From assembly GCF_003367175.1 (NCBI RefSeq), contig NZ_QRGA01000001.1:62001-126000 (forward strand): a stretch of DNA of 64,000 bases, in the 5' to 3' direction. This DNA comes from Trinickia dinghuensis (GTDB lineage Bacteria; Pseudomonadota; Gammaproteobacteria; Burkholderiales; Burkholderiaceae). Below the pieces are notes generated by a model, which saw nothing but the letters and a program-made list of their open reading frames with translations, did no database searches and was not told where the DNA came from. Position numbers and translations under genes: made by a program. Positions 6,736-15,475 of this stretch are shown here, one piece after another; the first letter of the stretch is position 1; each line of letters opens with the position of its first letter.

Positions 6736-8304
6736 TCAGCCAGCCCTCGCCCCTTCATCCAAAACCTTAAAAACCGACACCGCCCGCTCCAGCGTCACCG
6801 CCTGCTCCTCGAGCGACTCCGCCGCCGCGGCGGCTTGCTCCACGAGGGCCGCGTTTTGCTGCGTCACCTCATCCATTTTCAAGACAGCCTGCTGCACCTG
6901 ATCGATTCCCCGGCTTTGCTCCTCCGAAGCCGAGGCAATCTCGCCGACGATATCCGATACCCGCTTGATCGCCACCACCACCTCGCCGATCGTCGAGCCC
7001 ACCTCGGCCGCCTGCTTCGCGCCGAAACGGATCGTCTCGACCGACGAGCCGAGCAACGCCTTGATTTCCTTCGCGGCATCCGCCGAGCGCTGCGCAAGCC
7101 CGCGCACTTCGCTCGCCACGACAGCAAACCCGCGTCCTTGCTCCCCCGCGCGCGCGGCTTCGACCGCCGCGTTCAAAGCAAGGATATTCGTCTGAAAGGC
7201 GATCGACTCGATCACCGCGGTAATCTCCGAAATCCTCGTCGAACTGCCGCTGATCGCTTCGATCGTTTTGACCATCTCCTGCATCGCGCCGTTTCCGGCA
7301 TCCGCCACTTCGCTCGCACGAGTGGCCAGCATGTTGGCCTGGCGCGCGTTTTCCGCGTTCTGCCGAACCGTCTCCGTCAATTGCGTCATGCTCGACGCCG
7401 TCTCGCCCAACGACGCCGCCTGTTCTTCGGTGCGCATCGAAAGATCGGCGTTGCCGCTCGCGATCTCGCGCGCCGCGACGTTGACCGATTCGCTGCTCGC
7501 CTTGATGCCGCCCACCGTTTCGCCGAGTTGCCGGTCCATCGTCTGCAATGCCAGCAACAGCTGTCCGAATTCGTCCTGAGAACGCTTTTCGTCGAAGGGG
7601 TTGCCCAACGTGCCGCCCGCAATTCGATTCGCCACCCAAACGGCTCCTTTCAACGGCCGCACCACGGCGCCCGAAAGGTAGAAAGCCAAGGCCGTTCCCG
7701 CGACGATGGAAAGGCTCGCCAACGCGAGAGAAGTCGACAGAACATGCCGATACGTCGCATCGCTATCGTCCGCGAATTCCCGCGCTTGAACGTTATGCAA
7801 CGACACGGCATCTTCGATGAGCTTGCCGAACGATTGCGCGATCTCCTCATGGCTATCGATGTCGGGCACCGCGCTGAAGTAGCTGCCGCTACCGAGCTCG
7901 CCCACCAATTGCGCCGTCAACGTGTTGAACTGCGGCATCACCTTCTTGATTTGATCGACGAGCGCATGTTCCTTCTCGCTCCGTGCGCCCTGCTGAACGT
8001 AGCGCTTCCATGCTCGGTCGATGCTCGTCTGATCCGTATGAATGCGTTCGAGGCCGGTCTTCGTCCGCCCCGCGTCGCGATACACCTCGATCAAGTGAAG
8101 CTGCAGCCGGATATCGAGCAACGCGGCCCGGATGTCGGACAGATCCGCGATCGGAACAGTGCTCCCGGTATAGGAGCCACGCATGTTCGCATTCACCCTC
8201 GATAGCCCCACCGCGCCGAAAATTTCGACGGCTGCCATCAGCATGACGAACACGCCGAACGCGACGAAAATCTTGAATCTGACGCTTTGCACGAAACGCT
8301 TCAC
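6736..8304 (-). CDS. Methyl-accepting chemotaxis protein
   Basis: Inner-membrane chemoreceptor of 522 residues. From the N-terminus: first membrane segment (KIFVAFGVFVMLMAAVEIF), a periplasmic four-helix-bundle sensor of about 150 residues, a second membrane segment (LALASLSIVAGTALAFYLSGAVV), HAMP, and the cytoplasmic signalling domain with the hairpin tip sequence [20 protein letters not shown]. There is no C-terminal NWETF-type pentapeptide, so CheR/CheB tethering is not expected. I chose the GTG at 8304 because GGGGAGGGG precedes it and the porin terminator (8381-8418) excludes the longer frame from 8391. The ligand is unknown. No chemotaxis kinase genes are nearby. Confidence 0.9.
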   Translation of the reverse strand: MKRFVQSVRFKIFVAFGVFVMLMAAVEIFGAVGLSRVNANMRGSYTGSTVPIADLSDIRAALLDIRLQLHLIEVYRDAGRTKTGLERIHTDQTSIDRAWKRYVQQGARSEKEHALVDQIKKVMPQFNTLTAQLVGELGSGSYFSAVPDIDSHEEIAQSFGKLIEDAVSLHNVQAREFADDSDATYRHVLSTSLALASLSIVAGTALAFYLSGAVVRPLKGAVWVANRIAGGTLGNPFDEKRSQDEFGQLLLALQTMDRQLGETVGGIKASSESVNVAAREIASGNADLSMRTEEQAASLGETASSMTQLTETVRQNAENARQANMLATRASEVADAGNGAMQEMVKTIEAISGSSTRISEITAVIESIAFQTNILALNAAVEAARAGEQGRGFAVVASEVRGLAQRSADAAKEIKALLGSSVETIRFGAKQAAEVGSTIGEVVVAIKRVSDIVGEIASASEEQSRGIDQVQQAVLKMDEVTQQNAALVEQAAAAAESLEEQAVTLERAVSVFKVLDEGARAG

Positions 8305-8380
8305 GATCCCCTCCCCGGAATAGGGATGCGCCATCCGCCATCCGATTTCCGTCGAACATCGACTTCGGCGGCCGGACGGC

Positions 8381-8418
8381 AAAACGCGCACTCATACGCT
8401 TATCGGTATGAGTGCGCG
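8381..8418 (-). terminator. Rho-independent terminator of the porin gene
   Basis: A perfect 13-bp stem (CGCGCACTCATAC / GTATGAGTGCGCG) with an 8-base loop, followed on the minus strand by TTTT. It lies 50 bp beyond the porin stop codon and upstream of the chemoreceptor start, separating the two genes. Confidence 0.85.
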
Positions 8419-8466
8419 GCTCCCTTCTTTTCTTAACTGCTCACAGCGTGCACACGCTGCCGTACG

Positions 8467-9618
8467 TTAGAACTTGTGACGGATGGCCACACGCGCCACC
8501 AGTTGATTGCCGTTCGACGACGTGTTGTTCGCGCCCAGAACGTTGGCGTTGTCCAGCGCGGTACCCGTCTTGTCGCCGGCCACGTGCTGATACGCGCCTT
8601 GGACATACACGTCCGTGCGCTTCGACAGGTTGTAGTCCGCCATCAAGCCGACCGTGTGATACACCGGGCTAAGCTTGCCCGTCGTCGCGTTGAAGTTCGC
8701 ACGCGTGTAGTCGTACATCGCGCCCAGGAACAACGCCGGCGAGATCTGGTACTTGCCGTTCAGCTCGAAGTTCTGGAAACGCAGGTTCGACAACGCGCCC
8801 ACTGCCGGCAGGATCGTTCCGCCCAGGTATTCCGTGCCGGTCGGCTGCTTCATGTAGCTGTTCGTGTACGAGAAGCCGAGCGTCGCCGGGCCGAACGTGT
8901 AGTTCACGCCGGCGCCGAAGATGCGCAGTAGCGCCGCCGGGAAGTTCGAGTCGCCCGTGCTGCTGATCGCACCGCCCGTCCCCGCGCCCGGGTTGTTCGC
9001 CTGCAAGTAGGCCGCGGCCACCAGCAGCCCGCCGTTGGCATACTGGCCGCCGAAGCTGTATTGGCGGTTCGCGGCGAAGTTCGTGGCGTTGCTGAAGCTA
9101 TACGTGCCGCCGAACTGCAAGCCGGCATACGTCGGGCTCGCATACTTCACCGTGTTGTCGACACGGAACGAGTTGTCCGTGTTGTCGTTGTCGTACGGAT
9201 GCGAGAACAGATAACCGGCCCAGTTGCCGTTGGCCGTCGTCTGTGCGAGATAGTCGACCAGGCTGTCATACTGGCGGCCCAACGTGACCGTACCGAATTT
9301 GTCGCTGGACAGGCCCACGTATGCCTGGCGGCCGAACATGCGCTGGCCTTGACCCAGGTTGCCGTTGCTCAGGTTGAAGCCGTTTTCCAACTGAAACACG
9401 GCCTTCAAACCGCCGCCGAGATCCTCGGTACCCTTCAGCCCCCAGCGGCTGCCCTGCACATAGCCGGACTGAAGATCGTAGGCTGCATGGCCGCCGGCGT
9501 TATTGGTGTAGTCAATGCCCTCGTCGATCACGCCATAAAGCGTGACGGAATTCTGCGCGAAAGCCGGTACGGCAAACGCCACCGCCAATGCCGGCAACAA
9601 CAGCTTCATCTTTTTCAT
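8467..9618 (-). CDS. Outer-membrane porin, Burkholderia trimeric type
   Basis: General diffusion porin of 383 residues with a signal peptide (MKKMKLLLPALAVAFAVPAFA, cleavage after AFA) and then QNSVTLYGVIDEGIDYTNN, the standard opening strand of the betaproteobacterial 16-strand porins. GLKGTEDLGGGLKAVFQLENGF and GRQAYVGLSSDKFGTVTLGRQYD are family hallmarks, and the C-terminus ends in phenylalanine (VAIRHKF), as required for outer-membrane insertion. The ATG at 9618 follows TTTTGGGGATTT; an upstream frame to 9732 is rejected. About 350 bp upstream lies a block of DNA shared with the betaine-type operon promoter region, so this porin may admit the substrate of that operon. This is inference. 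Confidence 0.95.
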   Translation of the reverse strand: MKKMKLLLPALAVAFAVPAFAQNSVTLYGVIDEGIDYTNNAGGHAAYDLQSGYVQGSRWGLKGTEDLGGGLKAVFQLENGFNLSNGNLGQGQRMFGRQAYVGLSSDKFGTVTLGRQYDSLVDYLAQTTANGNWAGYLFSHPYDNDNTDNSFRVDNTVKYASPTYAGLQFGGTYSFSNATNFAANRQYSFGGQYANGGLLVAAAYLQANNPGAGTGGAISSTGDSNFPAALLRIFGAGVNYTFGPATLGFSYTNSYMKQPTGTEYLGGTILPAVGALSNLRFQNFELNGKYQISPALFLGAMYDYTRANFNATTGKLSPVYHTVGLMADYNLSKRTDVYVQGAYQHVAGDKTGTALDNANVLGANNTSSNGNQLVARVAIRHKF

Positions 9619-10210
9619 GTGACAAATCCCCAAAACGGAATATCTAGTTTCTGATTGACATCCATCCGCCGGCCGCGATGACACGTGGACCGTGCCGACG
9701 GCTGGCGCTTCACCACCTTCTCCGGCATGCACTCGCCGGAGGTTTATTGCTCGATTCGTTCATGCCGGCCGCGTAGGCAGCGTCGATCGTCGCCCGATGG
9801 CGATCCGGGCGGCAATTAATCATTCATTTAGTAGTCCTAATCGATAACCGACCGCTGAGACGGCTATGCGCCCAGCGCCTGATCATCGGAACCGACGGCT
9901 GGCGAAAAAGGCCCTTCAGTCACAAAAGCATCAATCGCAGCGTATCAAGCCAATTTCTCCGGCCTCGATACATTTTCTGTACGCTATGCCATACCTTTGG
10001 TAATGGGAGCGGTTACACAGCGTTCGCTGAAAAGAAGAATGGGAAAATCTCTCCCGGCCTGCCCATTCGCCGATTCAATTGGAATTAGGAACCACCCTTA
10101 AGAAACAACAGCGCTATTGACGATTGAGAATTGAATATTGACGAGTCGGCCCACGCGGCGATGAAGCGGGCACGTGCGCGAACGCGACAACCCGCATACG
10201 CGTGATGCGT
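9619..10210. other. Long regulatory intergenic region upstream of the porin
   Basis: About 590 bp with no credible gene, between the porin start and the end of the GlxA-family regulator gene. It holds the conserved block at 9966-10033 and an AT-rich patch near 9811-9850 that could hold the porin promoter; I could not assign a specific -10/-35 pair. Confidence 0.6.
9966..10033 (-). promoter_or_regulatory. Conserved regulatory block, copy A (upstream of porin)
   Basis: About 52 of 68 aligned positions match copy B at 21436-21504 by my hand count, with one single-base gap. Fully shared cores are CGATACATTTTCTG, ATACCT followed two bases later by GGT, GGTTA, and GCGTTCG followed one base later by TGAAAA. 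Both copies are in the same orientation ahead of minus-strand genes. A shared activator (for example the GlxA-family protein encoded next door) plus promoter elements is the likely explanation. Confidence 0.6.
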
Positions 10211-11263
10211 CTATTCGCTGTCCTCGGATGCAGCCTCCAGCGCCGGCGCATGACTTTGCATCCGCGCGGTACGAAACGCATGCGGCGATTCGCCGAATTC
10301 CTTCCTGAACTCGCGCCCGAGATGCGACGCGTCGGAAAAGCCGCAGGAGGTAGCGATATCCGCAACCGTTCGATCGGAACTCGTCAACAGCCATGACGCC
10401 ATCCGAATGCGAATCTGCCGCCCATACGCATGCGGCGACTTCCCCGTCTCGGTCGTAAAAAGCCGTTCGAGCTGCCGCGCCGATATGTCGAGCCTGTGGG
10501 CAAGCTCCACCAAACTCAGCGGTTGCCCGATATGCTGCTCCATCAGAAGAATCGCCCGCCGCACCTTCGGATGCGTCGCGGGCTCCAGTCCGGGCGGATA
10601 AGGCTGTGGCGCGTGCCCTTTCTGCGCATCGTCGACGAGCAAAATGCGCAGCGCCTTGCGCACGATCGTCGCTTCCACGTGCCGCAGCAAGATAGCCGCC
10701 GCCACGTCGATCGACGCTCGTCCTCCAGAGCATGTGATACGCCGCCCGTCGATGACGAACAGCCTGTCCGCAACGAGCTTGCTCTCATCTGCTTGCGGAA
10801 AGCGTTCGACGAAGTCCCAATAGTGAAACCAGCTCACGCACAGGCGATACCCGTCCATGACGCCGGCTCGCATCAATGCGAACACCCCCGTGCAGATGCC
10901 AACGAGCGTCGCGGGCGACTGGGCCGCCGCGCGAATGAATTTGAGCGTCGCGTCGCTGGCCGACGACGGCCCCGAATGAAGCAAGCCCCCGACGATGACG
11001 ACGTAATCGAACGGGCCGGCCTCGTCGAACGTCGCCCACGGTGTGACTTGGATGCCGCAACTGGCTCTGACCGGGACGAGCGATTCGCCGACGATGGACC
11101 AGGAACAGCGGACCGGCCGGCTCATGTCACCTTCGTCGCTGGCGAGCCTGAGTAGATCGACGAAACCTGAAAAGGCCGTCAACGTGAAGTTCGGCAACAG
11201 GACGATCCCAAAGCGAATCCTCGGAGGCGATTCGGTTTGGGGCGGGGTGGATTGATTGAGCAT
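10211..11263 (-). CDS. GlxA family transcriptional regulator (DJ-1/PfpI-like plus AraC domain)
   Basis: Cytoplasmic regulator of 350 residues with two parts: an N-terminal DJ-1/PfpI-like domain (IRFGIVLLPNFTLTAFSGFVD to about residue 200, with VGICTGVFALMRAGVMDG around the nucleophile-elbow position) and a C-terminal AraC-type double helix-turn-helix (LVELAHRLDISARQLERLF and TVADIATSCGFSDASHLGREF). This architecture is that of GbdR, CdhR and ArgR-like activators that control glycine betaine, carnitine and arginine catabolism. Sitting at the downstream end of a betaine-transport/catabolic operon, it is the best candidate activator of that operon and of the porin. Confidence 0.92.
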   Translation of the reverse strand: MLNQSTPPQTESPPRIRFGIVLLPNFTLTAFSGFVDLLRLASDEGDMSRPVRCSWSIVGESLVPVRASCGIQVTPWATFDEAGPFDYVVIVGGLLHSGPSSASDATLKFIRAAAQSPATLVGICTGVFALMRAGVMDGYRLCVSWFHYWDFVERFPQADESKLVADRLFVIDGRRITCSGGRASIDVAAAILLRHVEATIVRKALRILLVDDAQKGHAPQPYPPGLEPATHPKVRRAILLMEQHIGQPLSLVELAHRLDISARQLERLFTTETGKSPHAYGRQIRIRMASWLLTSSDRTVADIATSCGFSDASHLGREFRKEFGESPHAFRTARMQSHAPALEAASEDSE

Positions 11264-11332
11264 GGGGCTGCCTGCGATGCGAGGTTTGCGCGGGCTCGGG
11301 CTAATGCGCTGAGTCGCCGATCGGCCAACTCG

Positions 11333-12334
11333 CTACTTGACGATCCCGGCTTCGGCGCCATGCCACTCGCGCATCATCGCGTCGACTTCCTCCGTGAGCC
11401 ATTCCCGAAACTGCAGATACTCCGGGCGAAGCTTGGCGTTCTTGTGCGTGATCAGATAGTGATGGCGATCGTTGAATACGAGCGCATCCTGAACCGGCCG
11501 GACCAGTTGCCCCAGTTCGACTTGGCGATGCACCAGATGATGCCAGCCCAGCAGCGTGCCCTCGCCCGCTTCGGCCTGCGCGACGAGCAGCCGATAGTCG
11601 TTGCTTTCCAGATGATCGTTTTCCACGAGCATGTCCGTGCCGTCGCTATGCTGAAACCAGTTGCGCCAGACGCGCCAGTCGACGTGCTCGCACACTTGCG
11701 CGCGCCCCAGCAAGGAAAGATTCAACGTGGGGTGCGACAGCAGATCCAGCGGCTTGAGCGACCTGCCATGAAAGCGGCGCTCGTGAAACGACGGGCTGCA
11801 TACCGGATAGACCACATCGTGAAAGAGCGGCTCGACCTCGTACTCCGCATCGCGCGGCGGAATTTTCGTGATGATGACGTCCGGCTCCATGAGCCCGTCG
11901 AGCTCCATGAAGTGCTCGGTGACCATCACGTGCAGTTTGAGTTCCGGGTACCGCTTCCGGAATTGAGGCAGCCGGAACGACAGCCATAGCGCGGAAAACG
12001 TGTGCGAGACGCAAATCGTCAACGCATGTTTGTCGGACCGGCGCACCGCCTCGGCCGCTTCCGCGATGTTCATGATCGACAGATACGACGCGTTGTACAG
12101 AATGCGGCCGGCGTCCGTCAGCGAGATGTGCCGCCCCGTGCGCTCGAACAGCGGCACGTCGAGCGAATCCTCGAGTTCCTTGATTTGCCGGCTGATCGCG
12201 GCTTGCGTCACGCACAGCACCTCGGCGGCCTGCGTGAAGCTTTCGTAGCGGGCGGCCGTGACGAAGCACCTCAACGCCCGCAGCGACGGCATCTGTGCGA
12301 GAAGTCTGTCGGCAAATAACTGCTTTTTTTGCAT
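11333..12334 (-). CDS. LysR family transcriptional regulator (GcvA-like)
   Basis: Regulator of 333 residues. The winged helix-turn-helix is at residues 12-72 (LRALRCFVTAARYESFTQAA, then VTQAAISRQIKELEDSL), followed by a periplasmic-binding-like effector domain. The N-terminal pattern is that of GcvA-type LysR proteins, many of which act on amino-acid or beta-lactam-linked genes. The ATG at 12334 has AAGGTGA ahead of it; 30 further in-frame codons upstream are rejected. It lies downstream of the aldehyde dehydrogenase on the same strand, beyond a terminator-like hairpin, so it probably has its own promoter in 12335-12624. Confidence 0.9.
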   Translation of the reverse strand: MQKKQLFADRLLAQMPSLRALRCFVTAARYESFTQAAEVLCVTQAAISRQIKELEDSLDVPLFERTGRHISLTDAGRILYNASYLSIMNIAEAAEAVRRSDKHALTICVSHTFSALWLSFRLPQFRKRYPELKLHVMVTEHFMELDGLMEPDVIITKIPPRDAEYEVEPLFHDVVYPVCSPSFHERRFHGRSLKPLDLLSHPTLNLSLLGRAQVCEHVDWRVWRNWFQHSDGTDMLVENDHLESNDYRLLVAQAEAGEGTLLGWHHLVHRQVELGQLVRPVQDALVFNDRHHYLITHKNAKLRPEYLQFREWLTEEVDAMMREWHGAEAGIVK

Positions 12335-12540
12335 TGCTGTCACCTTTATGCGGACACCCGAGCGGTCCAAGGGTCGGACGGCCGAAAGCGATCGCGCGGC
12401 CATGTCGCAATTCGTCTGATACACGGCGAAATTGCGAACACCTCAGACATAATAGTTTGCTATCGGCCCCACTTGCTGGCAAGGGAGGTCTACCCCCGGT
12501 GTCGCGGCCCCCGCTATGCGTCGCCGGTACAAACGGCAAT

Positions 12541-12569
12541 GGCGCGACGGGATCGATTCCCGCCGCGCC
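12541..12569 (-). terminator. Terminator-like hairpin after the aldehyde dehydrogenase gene
   Basis: A 12-bp stem (11 Watson-Crick pairs and one G-U) closes a 5-base loop, 55 bp beyond the aldehyde dehydrogenase stop. On the minus strand it is followed by ATTGCCGTTTGT, a poor U tract, so termination may be partial. Confidence 0.5.
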
Positions 12570-12624
12570 GCAAGATCGCCTGCCCAGCCGTTCATGCCGG
12601 GCCGCGAGTCAGCCGAATACCCGG

Positions 12625-14118
12625 TTAATCGAGCTTCAGCCAGGTCGTCTTCAGTTCGCAGTACTGATCGTGAGCATAGATCGATTTGTCGCGGCCGCCG
12701 AAGCCCGATTGCTTGAAGCCGCCGAACGGCGTGGACAAATCCCCCTCGCCGAAGCAGTTCACGGTGACCGTGCCCGCGCGAATGCGCGCCGCGATCTTGT
12801 GCGCTTGATTGACATTGTCCGTCCACAGCGACGCCGCCAGCCCGTAGCAGGTGTCGTTGGCGATTTGGACGGCCTCTTCGACGTCGCCGTACTCGATGAA
12901 GCACAGTACGGGACCGAACACTTCTTCGCGCGCAATCGACATGTCCGGCGTCACGTTGTCGAAGATCGCCGGCTCGACGAACCATCCGCCGCTCTCGGTG
13001 AGCGTCGCCTTGCCGCCGCACACCAAGCGCGCACCCTCGGCCTTCGCCTTTTCGATGTGAGCGAGCACCTTGTCATAGTGCGGGCGCTCGATCAACGAAC
13101 CGAGCTTCACCTCCGGGTCGAGCGGATCGCCCGTCTTCCAGCCCTCCAGCACGGCCTGGACCTTTTGCAGCAGTTCGGCCTTCGACGAAGAAGGCACGAG
13201 AATCCGCGATCCCGCGCTGCAGTTCTCGCCCATGTTCCAGAACGCGGCGGCAACCGCGTTCTCGGCAACCGCATCGAGATTGGCGACGTCGGGCAGCACC
13301 ACCTGAGGATTCTTGCCGCCGCACTCCAATACCACGCGCTTGAGGTTCGTGTCGGCGGAGTAGCGCAGGAAGCGCTTGCCCGTTTCGGTCGAACCCGTGA
13401 ACGCGACGAGATCGATATCGGCGTGCTGTCCGATTGCCTGTCCCGCCCCTTCGCCGAAGCCCGTCACGACGCTGAAGACACCGGCGGGCACGCCCGCCTC
13501 CAACGCGAGATCGGCGATGCGCAGCGTGGACAGCGAAGTTTGCTCGGCCGGTTTGACGATGACGCTATTGCCGACGGAGAGCGCGGGGCCGATCTTCCAT
13601 GCCAGCATGAGCGCCGGAAAATTCCACGGCAGCACGGCGCCGACGACGCCGATCGGCTCGCGCGTGATCATGCTGACGACGCTCGGGCCGGAAGGCGACA
13701 GCGCGTCGTAGCGCTTGTCGGTGGCCTCCGCATGCCAGCGGATACAGGCTGCCGATTCGGGGATGTCGAGCCCCAGGCACTCACTGATCGGCTTGCCCGC
13801 TTCGAGCGCTTCGAGCAGCGCCAGTTCTTCGGCGTTGTCGTCGATCAACTGGGCCAAGCGCAGCAGCACCGCTTTGCGCGCGGCCGGCGTCGCCTTCGAC
13901 CACACGCCGCTTTCGAATGCATCCCGCGCTGCCACGACGGCGCGATCCACATCCTTCGCGTCGCACTTTGCGATATCGGCCAAGGCCTTCCCGGTCGACG
14001 GATTGAGCGTGTCGAACGTCTCGTTCGAAGCCGCGGAGCAGCGTTGTCCGGCGATGAATGCCCGGCCGTCGAGCCGCAACGCCTGAGCCCTTTGCTTCCA
14101 TTCCTGATAAGTGGCCAT
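12625..14118 (-). CDS. NAD(P)-dependent aldehyde dehydrogenase, PuuC-like
   Basis: Aldehyde dehydrogenase of 497 residues that oxidises an amino- or trimethylammonio-aldehyde to the acid in the cytoplasm. Active-site residues are all visible: N166 in PWNFP, K189 in VIVKPAEQ, E265 in VVLECGGKN and the nucleophile C300 in NMGENCSAGSR. The N-terminal region and overall pattern resemble E. coli PuuC (gamma-glutamyl-gamma-aminobutyraldehyde dehydrogenase). The ATG at 14118 follows AAAGGACGAG. It is the last structural gene of the operon and 17 bp after the FAD oxidoreductase, the enzyme that would make its aldehyde substrate. Substrate may differ from that of PuuC, given the betaine-type transporter. 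Confidence 0.93.
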   Translation of the reverse strand: MATYQEWKQRAQALRLDGRAFIAGQRCSAASNETFDTLNPSTGKALADIAKCDAKDVDRAVVAARDAFESGVWSKATPAARKAVLLRLAQLIDDNAEELALLEALEAGKPISECLGLDIPESAACIRWHAEATDKRYDALSPSGPSVVSMITREPIGVVGAVLPWNFPALMLAWKIGPALSVGNSVIVKPAEQTSLSTLRIADLALEAGVPAGVFSVVTGFGEGAGQAIGQHADIDLVAFTGSTETGKRFLRYSADTNLKRVVLECGGKNPQVVLPDVANLDAVAENAVAAAFWNMGENCSAGSRILVPSSSKAELLQKVQAVLEGWKTGDPLDPEVKLGSLIERPHYDKVLAHIEKAKAEGARLVCGGKATLTESGGWFVEPAIFDNVTPDMSIAREEVFGPVLCFIEYGDVEEAVQIANDTCYGLAASLWTDNVNQAHKIAARIRAGTVTVNCFGEGDLSTPFGGFKQSGFGGRDKSIYAHDQYCELKTTWLKLD

Positions 14119-14135
14119 TGTCTCGTCCTTTGAAG

Positions 14136-15467
14136 TTATAGCTCGGCGCCTGCCGTGAATTCCTTGACCCAGATCGTCGCCGATACGGCCACGTCCGCGA
14201 TGGGACGGGCGGGCAGCGAGCGCGGATGGGGTTGATTCAGAAGTTGACGAACCAGATCGTTCGATTGCCCGAGCGCATACTCCGCGATGAGCTTGCCCGA
14301 TGCCGACCCGCGGCTCAGGCCGAGGCCGTTGCATCCGATCGCTTCGAAGATGCCCTCGCTTCGCTGCCCGAACAGCGCACCGTTGTTGGCGGACAGGCAC
14401 AGCGGTCCGCCCCACGTATGTTCGAGCTCCAGGCTCTCGAGCATCGGAAAGCGCCGGTCGAACGAGCGTTGGTGCAGGCTCCTCGACTTCGCGAGATCGG
14501 CTTGAGAGACTTCGAGGCCTGGCCTGAACGCGAAGTGATTGCGAATGCAAATGCGATTGCTGCCGAGGCGTCGCACGGTCGTACCCATCGGGTCCGCGGG
14601 AATGAGCGCCCATGAGGGCATGCCGCCGAGTTTGGCGATCTCGCCTTCCGTCATCGCACGCGTCATCGAAGCGAACGTGTAGACGGGCAATAGTCCGTTC
14701 GGATGCCCACCGAACCTTGCCGCATAGGCATTCGTACAAAGAATGACCCGCTTCGCCGTGATCTTTCCGCGAGCGAAGGTCAACACCTTCGCATCGCGGC
14801 GATCGTCGATATCCTTAACGGCGCTCATTTCGAAGACCTTCACGTTCGCCGGCAACGTCGCCGCTAGGCCGCGCATCAGCGCCGCCGGCTGCACCGTGCT
14901 GCAACCGGGCGTGAACAGCGCACCGTGATAGAAACCGGTACCCGTCACCTTGCCGATCGCGGCTTCGTCGAGCCATTGAAAAGGCTCGTCGATGCGGGAC
15001 AGCCCTTGCGCGAAGTGCGATAGCGCCGCATGCCCCTTCTTGTTGACCGACGCATGAAACTTGCCGTCGTCCCGCCAATCGCAATCGATATGGTGCTCGC
15101 GCACGATCGAGCGGACATAATCGATGCCGTGCCGTTGGAACCGCACGTCGGCCTTGTCCGCTTCCACGCTGCGCGAGTAGCTTTCGCTGCTGATGTCGTG
15201 CGGCAGATCGACGAAGAAACCGGAATTGCGCCCGGCGGTCGTGCGTCCGATGCGATCCGCCTCCACCAGGGCAATCGAGGCGTCGGGAGCCAGCTCCGCC
15301 AAACGGCGTGCCGCGCACAACCCCGTAATGCCGCCTCCGATGACGACCCAGTCGAATCGCTGCTCGGACGTGACCGTTTCCGGCGGCGCCGCCGGAGGCA
15401 GACACTCCCACCATCCATTCACGCCGTCGGGAGCGGGAAACCGCGCGAATTCCAGTTTCGAGGTCAT
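14136..15467 (-). CDS. FAD-dependent amine/amino-acid oxidoreductase, PuuB-like (DAO family)
   Basis: Flavoenzyme of 443 residues of the D-amino-acid-oxidase fold, likely oxidising a C-N bond to release an aldehyde. The dinucleotide-binding fold is at residues about 38-60 (DWVVIGGGITGLCAARRLAEL), and a C-terminal region with IGCNGLGLSRGSASGKLIAEYALG completes the flavin site. The family resembles gamma-glutamylputrescine oxidase (PuuB). No membrane segment is seen. It starts 8 bp after the DapA-family gene and is followed by the PuuC-like dehydrogenase, so oxidase plus dehydrogenase act as a pair. An N-methyl or substituted amine is the expected substrate class. Confidence 0.88.
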   Translation of the reverse strand: MTSKLEFARFPAPDGVNGWWECLPPAAPPETVTSEQRFDWVVIGGGITGLCAARRLAELAPDASIALVEADRIGRTTAGRNSGFFVDLPHDISSESYSRSVEADKADVRFQRHGIDYVRSIVREHHIDCDWRDDGKFHASVNKKGHAALSHFAQGLSRIDEPFQWLDEAAIGKVTGTGFYHGALFTPGCSTVQPAALMRGLAATLPANVKVFEMSAVKDIDDRRDAKVLTFARGKITAKRVILCTNAYAARFGGHPNGLLPVYTFASMTRAMTEGEIAKLGGMPSWALIPADPMGTTVRRLGSNRICIRNHFAFRPGLEVSQADLAKSRSLHQRSFDRRFPMLESLELEHTWGGPLCLSANNGALFGQRSEGIFEAIGCNGLGLSRGSASGKLIAEYALGQSNDLVRQLLNQPHPRSLPARPIADVAVSATIWVKEFTAGAEL

Positions 15468-15475
15468 ACGAGTGT

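Noticed and set aside
12295-14133. Plus-strand open frame of over 600 codons opposite the aldehyde dehydrogenase
   Set aside because: Antisense to an enzyme with all catalytic residues in place; no domain pattern in the opposite frame.
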